NCBI GenBank assembly: GCA_001839685.1
Contig: MLAK01000910.1
Coordinates: forward strand, 1-21,008
DNA: 21,008 bases
Reading direction: 5' to 3'
Source: Tritrichomonas foetus
Lineage: Eukaryota > Parabasalia > Tritrichomonadida > Tritrichomonadidae
Under the pieces are notes generated by a model. That model was given only the letters and a program-made list of their open reading frames with translations. It ran no database searches and had not been told where the DNA came from. This document shows positions 17,851 through 21,008 of the stretch, piece by piece (within the stretch, counting starts at the first letter, position 1; each line of letters opens with the position of its first letter). The translations under genes and the position numbers were made by a program.

Positions 17851-19082
17851 GATGGCGACCGTTTAAAAAATAGTCAATTGAACAGAATAACTGAAAGTAA
17901 AAAAAACAAAAAAAATCCTCTTTTTGCCTTCATATTTTATATTTCAATATAGGATATAAAAAAGTGTTTGAATAGAAGATTTGTATTATGAAGTCAACAA
18001 GAGAAGAAAAGATAAAGGCAAAATATAAAAAATGGCAGAAATAAAAAATGACAATATCTGATGAAATATAGGTAAATATAATTTTATATTTTATTAATAT
18101 AATATAATAATAACTATAGATATATATGTATCAGATATAGTAAAACTAAATGATAATAACGAAGATATTTGTATTTTCACACGAAAAAAAAACTTCAAAT
18201 TTATTTATTTCAGAAACTGTCTTACAGATTACACATACATCCACTTCAGAGTGCTGTTTATCGAAAAACAGAAAGAAAATAGGTGATAGTTTGACCAAAT
18301 AAATATGTAGTCAGAACCGTTTATTATTTCTAAATTTGAATAAAAAAACGATAACTACTTTCTTGAATAACTTAAGATTCTTTCTTTTAAATGATTCTTT
18401 CTTATAACTAATTCTTTCTTTCATCTTCTGGTTACAAAGATGATTTCAATCACTCATCTACATTTTTAACTTTATTCTAATCAAATGTTTTATTGTCTTA
18501 TTAATGAACAGTTATGTGATTATAATTATCATTACCTGTGAAAAACTTTCTTGTAAGGTTATCTCAATTTTTAAAAACATGAGTGGGTTATAAAATAAAT
18601 CACAAAAAGAATATTATTTTTTAGATTACCGATATTATTTCACCTGTATATCTTTGTTTCATTAATAGCTACCAGGTAACTTTGTATAGTCCCTGATGAT
18701 TGCTTTTTTGTATTTGTATCTAAGGTAATGACCAATATTTGTCTTAATTAGGAAGTGCATCATCTTCGATTTGTATAATGAACAATGTATCATTGATAAC
18801 CTCGTTTATAATGGGCTGAAGTGATATTTTTGTGTATGTATAGAATTTTTTTTGAGATTTGATCGCATCAATCATGAGTACTTGTAACTACATGAAAATG
18901 TGTTCATCAAAAATGGTGATTCTAAGGAAAAATTTTATTCATTTCATTAAGTATTGATACAAAAATATTTTGTTATTCTATATTTTACTCTACACTTATC
19001 TTCGGAAGCATCAAGCTCGAAAAGCTGTCCTTCAACATTCATGGTGAGATGTATTTTTGAATATTGCAGTTATGTATGTTTA
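17851..19082. other. 1.2 kb gene-poor intergenic region
   Basis: Lies between the 5' end of the SNARE gene and the 3' end of the truncated coiled-coil/membrane protein gene. It is AT-rich with low-complexity TA stretches near 18080-18140 and a 17-base tandem repeat at 18377-18427. I found no credible frame, tRNA box or transposon end. Confidence 0.55.
18377..18427. repeat. 17-base tandem repeat, three units
   Basis: ATTCTTTCTT occurs at 18377-18386, 18394-18403 and 18411-18420, exactly 17 bases apart each time. The first ten bases of each unit are identical and the other seven diverge. It is a small minisatellite or a phased cluster of binding sites about 0.5 kb upstream of the SNARE ATG. 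Confidence 0.6.
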
Positions 19083-21008
19083 TTATTTAATGCATGATTG
19101 AAAAGCTTTTCGAAGCATACTCAGAATATGGTCTCGTTTCAAAAGTGTATTGAAACCAATGAAAGTCATGGGAGTAACATTTTCTGCATTGAAAACCTCA
19201 AACTGGTAATCATCAGCAGTAATTCCTTCTAATATTTTCAAAATATTGTTCGGTAAATTATGAATATTGATTGGAAAATAGAATAGATCAGTTTTAGGTT
19301 GAAAATATGCTTTCTTTCTTTCAAATAATAAATGGTTTAGTGTTAGAAGTGCTTCTAATTTTTGTCTATATGAATCAAACTCAATCACCGAAACTTTTTG
19401 AATAGAATGCAAATGTATTTCTTTGTTTACATTCTTCTTATCTTCATATAATAAACAATTTCGTGTAAAGTTTTTAACATTGTTTAATTTAGTTATTAAA
19501 TATTCAAGTATGCATTCATTATCAAATTGCAACTCTTCATGGATGTATATATTGTTTTCATTTCTTGTTTGGAAATTATATACAGAGAATATGTATTCTT
19601 GTTCAGCCAAAATAGAATTTTTATAATTAAGATAGAACCCTAAGGCTGTAACGATTGAATTCTGAAAAATAACATTTCGGTGTTTTTCTTTAAACCCCTT
19701 TAGACTTTCCGCATATTTGATAATGTTTTCTACGTTTTCATCAGTGATTAATGACTCACATATATATATATATCTAAGCTTGGGATTAGGTGTGAATAAT
19801 TTATAACCTTCTTTCAACAAGAATTTTACCAAGAAAGTATGAAATTGGGTAGATTCCAGTGATTTGTTAAATTGTACTATTGTTGCTATTGTATCATCTT
19901 GAAATTGTGTGCTAAGTACATTATTTCTCCGAAATGAAATCATCTTAGATACTTCTGTAAAGAATGAATTAAATTGATCTCGAATATTTTTTGGATAAGT
20001 TGTTTCATAAATTAGTTCATAACTTGAATAAGATTCGGTAGCTTGTGTTTTACATGTTCTTAATATTAAATTTGATTTATTTAACATTTCTTTCATGTAG
20101 TTTATCTTATTGATGATAAAATCACTATAGAAATAAATAAAAAATATGGAAATTTCCAAAAGGATAAAGATTTTTGTACTGACATTCGTTAGTAAATTCA
20201 GAAAAATTAAAACAAATTGTGTGAAGCATAATACAATATTTTTGCGCTCATTTGCAGCTTCATTTTGGATAAATCTGATGTATAAATTATGTAAATAAAA
20301 TATTTTGAAGTTTTTGTTGTTTTTAAGGATATGTTGAGATTGTATGATGTTTTTCTGATGACTTATAATATTATCTAGAGATCTAACAAAGAAAATGATC
20401 ACAAACCCGCAACATAAATAATAAATCTGAGTATATCTCAGAGCTAAGAAAAAAGCAGCGCATACGAATACAGAAATAAGTATTAGGGAGACAAACAGCT
20501 CCTGTAAATCTGGTATTACATTAATTTCATTACTATCATGATAGGTAAAAATTTTCATTTGATAGTGATTATTTAAATTTTCTCCTATCTCTTTTTCTCC
20601 ATTTCCTTTATGATCTTCTTTAATGATCCCTTTTTCTAGTTCTATGATCTTTCCTTTTCCTTTATACTTTTCTTCTTGTCTATTTGCATTCGATTTTCTT
20701 TGTTCTTCTTTATTTATTCTTTCTTCTAATTGTTTTTGTTCTTCATTTACTTGACATATTTCATCTTTTTTCCTTTTTTTTGCAATCTTTTGTGCTTTTC
20801 GTTGTTCTGCCGCAAGTCTTTTTCGTTCTGCTATTTTTTGACGTTCAAATTCTCTTTTACGAGCTTCTTCTAACTGTCGTGCTTCATCTTTGGAACGTAT
20901 TTGATCAAGTCGTCTTGTTTCTCTTTTGACTGCTTGGTCATATCTTTGCACTTTCATTTTCTTGTTGATTACTTCTTGTTTTCTCAGTTCTTCTTGTTTT
21001 CTCATTTC
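19083..21008 (-). CDS. Unrecognised coiled-coil and membrane protein (5' end outside window)
   Basis: The frame stays open to the right edge: the codon before the first visible Met (21005) is GAA, so this Met is probably internal and the protein is longer than the 642 codons seen. From that Met, residues 1 to about 145 are extremely rich in Lys, Glu, Arg and Gln with no Pro, as in a long single helix or coiled coil. Two hydrophobic pairs follow (about 170-190 with 193-208, and 256-274 with 278-296), suggesting four membrane passes. A mostly helical region of about 340 residues ends the protein. I recognise no catalytic motif or family. The charged segment resembles many unrelated proteins by composition alone and should not be used to infer function. 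The stop is TAA with a TAAA signal starting three bases later. Confidence 0.7.
   Translation of the reverse strand, partial: EMRKQEELRKQEVINKKMKVQRYDQAVKRETRRLDQIRSKDEARQLEEARKREFERQKIAERKRLAAEQRKAQKIAKKRKKDEICQVNEEQKQLEERINKEEQRKSNANRQEEKYKGKGKIIELEKGIIKEDHKGNGEKEIGENLNNHYQMKIFTYHDSNEINVIPDLQELFVSLILISVFVCAAFFLALRYTQIYYLCCGFVIIFFVRSLDNIISHQKNIIQSQHILKNNKNFKIFYLHNLYIRFIQNEAANERKNIVLCFTQFVLIFLNLLTNVSTKIFILLEISIFFIYFYSDFIINKINYMKEMLNKSNLILRTCKTQATESYSSYELIYETTYPKNIRDQFNSFFTEVSKMISFRRNNVLSTQFQDDTIATIVQFNKSLESTQFHTFLVKFLLKEGYKLFTPNPKLRYIYICESLITDENVENIIKYAESLKGFKEKHRNVIFQNSIVTALGFYLNYKNSILAEQEYIFSVYNFQTRNENNIYIHEELQFDNECILEYLITKLNNVKNFTRNCLLYEDKKNVNKEIHLHSIQKVSVIEFDSYRQKLEALLTLNHLLFERKKAYFQPKTDLFYFPINIHNLPNNILKILEGITADDYQFEVFNAENVTPMTFIGFNTLLKRDHILSMLRKAFQSCIK

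Noticed and set aside
1..21008. Spliceosomal introns, tRNA or rRNA genes, CRISPR arrays
   Set aside because: I saw no trichomonad-type intron (GTATGT with ACTAAC-AG ends) needed to explain any frame, no tRNA B-box in the gaps, and no regular repeat-spacer array.

Overview
The window looks like nuclear DNA of a trichomonad (parabasalid) protist, most likely a Tritrichomonas- or Trichomonas-like genome. The DNA is strongly AT-rich. All seven genes read as single uninterrupted frames, including one of 6.3 kb and one of at least 4.5 kb. The gene content is eukaryotic: a PIKK, a multi-pass membrane nucleotide cyclase, a U5 snRNP WD40 protein, POC1 and a syntaxin-6-type SNARE. A perfect match to the trichomonad initiator consensus (TCAYTWYTCAT) abuts the ATG of the cyclase gene. 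The species assignment is inference; no rRNA, tRNA or mobile-element gene is present to anchor it.

Layout from left to right. Positions 1-4548 (minus) hold most of a giant membrane adenylate/guanylate-cyclase-type protein (PAS plus class III cyclase domain), cut by the left edge. After a 1.2 kb AT-rich gap, 5786-12091 (plus) encodes a 2101-residue PIKK-family protein with HEAT, FAT, kinase-like and FATC regions; its kinase-like domain has lost every catalytic motif I can align. Converging on it is a threonine dehydratase (12408-13658, minus), which is visibly richer in G+C. A 315-bp divergent region with a duplicated 15-mer separates this from a WD40 protein resembling U5 snRNP 40K (13974-14999, plus). 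Next is a convergent POC1-like centriole WD40 protein (15553-16626, minus), then a Qc-SNARE of the syntaxin-6 type (17170-17850, minus). A 1.2 kb gene-poor stretch precedes a 5'-truncated, unrecognised coiled-coil/membrane protein (19083-21008, minus).

The genes do not form a pathway; as usual in protists they are independent transcription units. The point most worth pursuing is the intact, very large PIKK pseudokinase with a TOR-like layout. The only PIKK pseudokinase I know as established is TRRAP/Tra1, which is far longer. Two other proteins also carry substitutions at functionally defining positions: the SNARE has His at the ionic zero layer, and the cyclase lacks the Asn/Arg transition-state pair and has Glu in place of the usual purine-selecting Asp.
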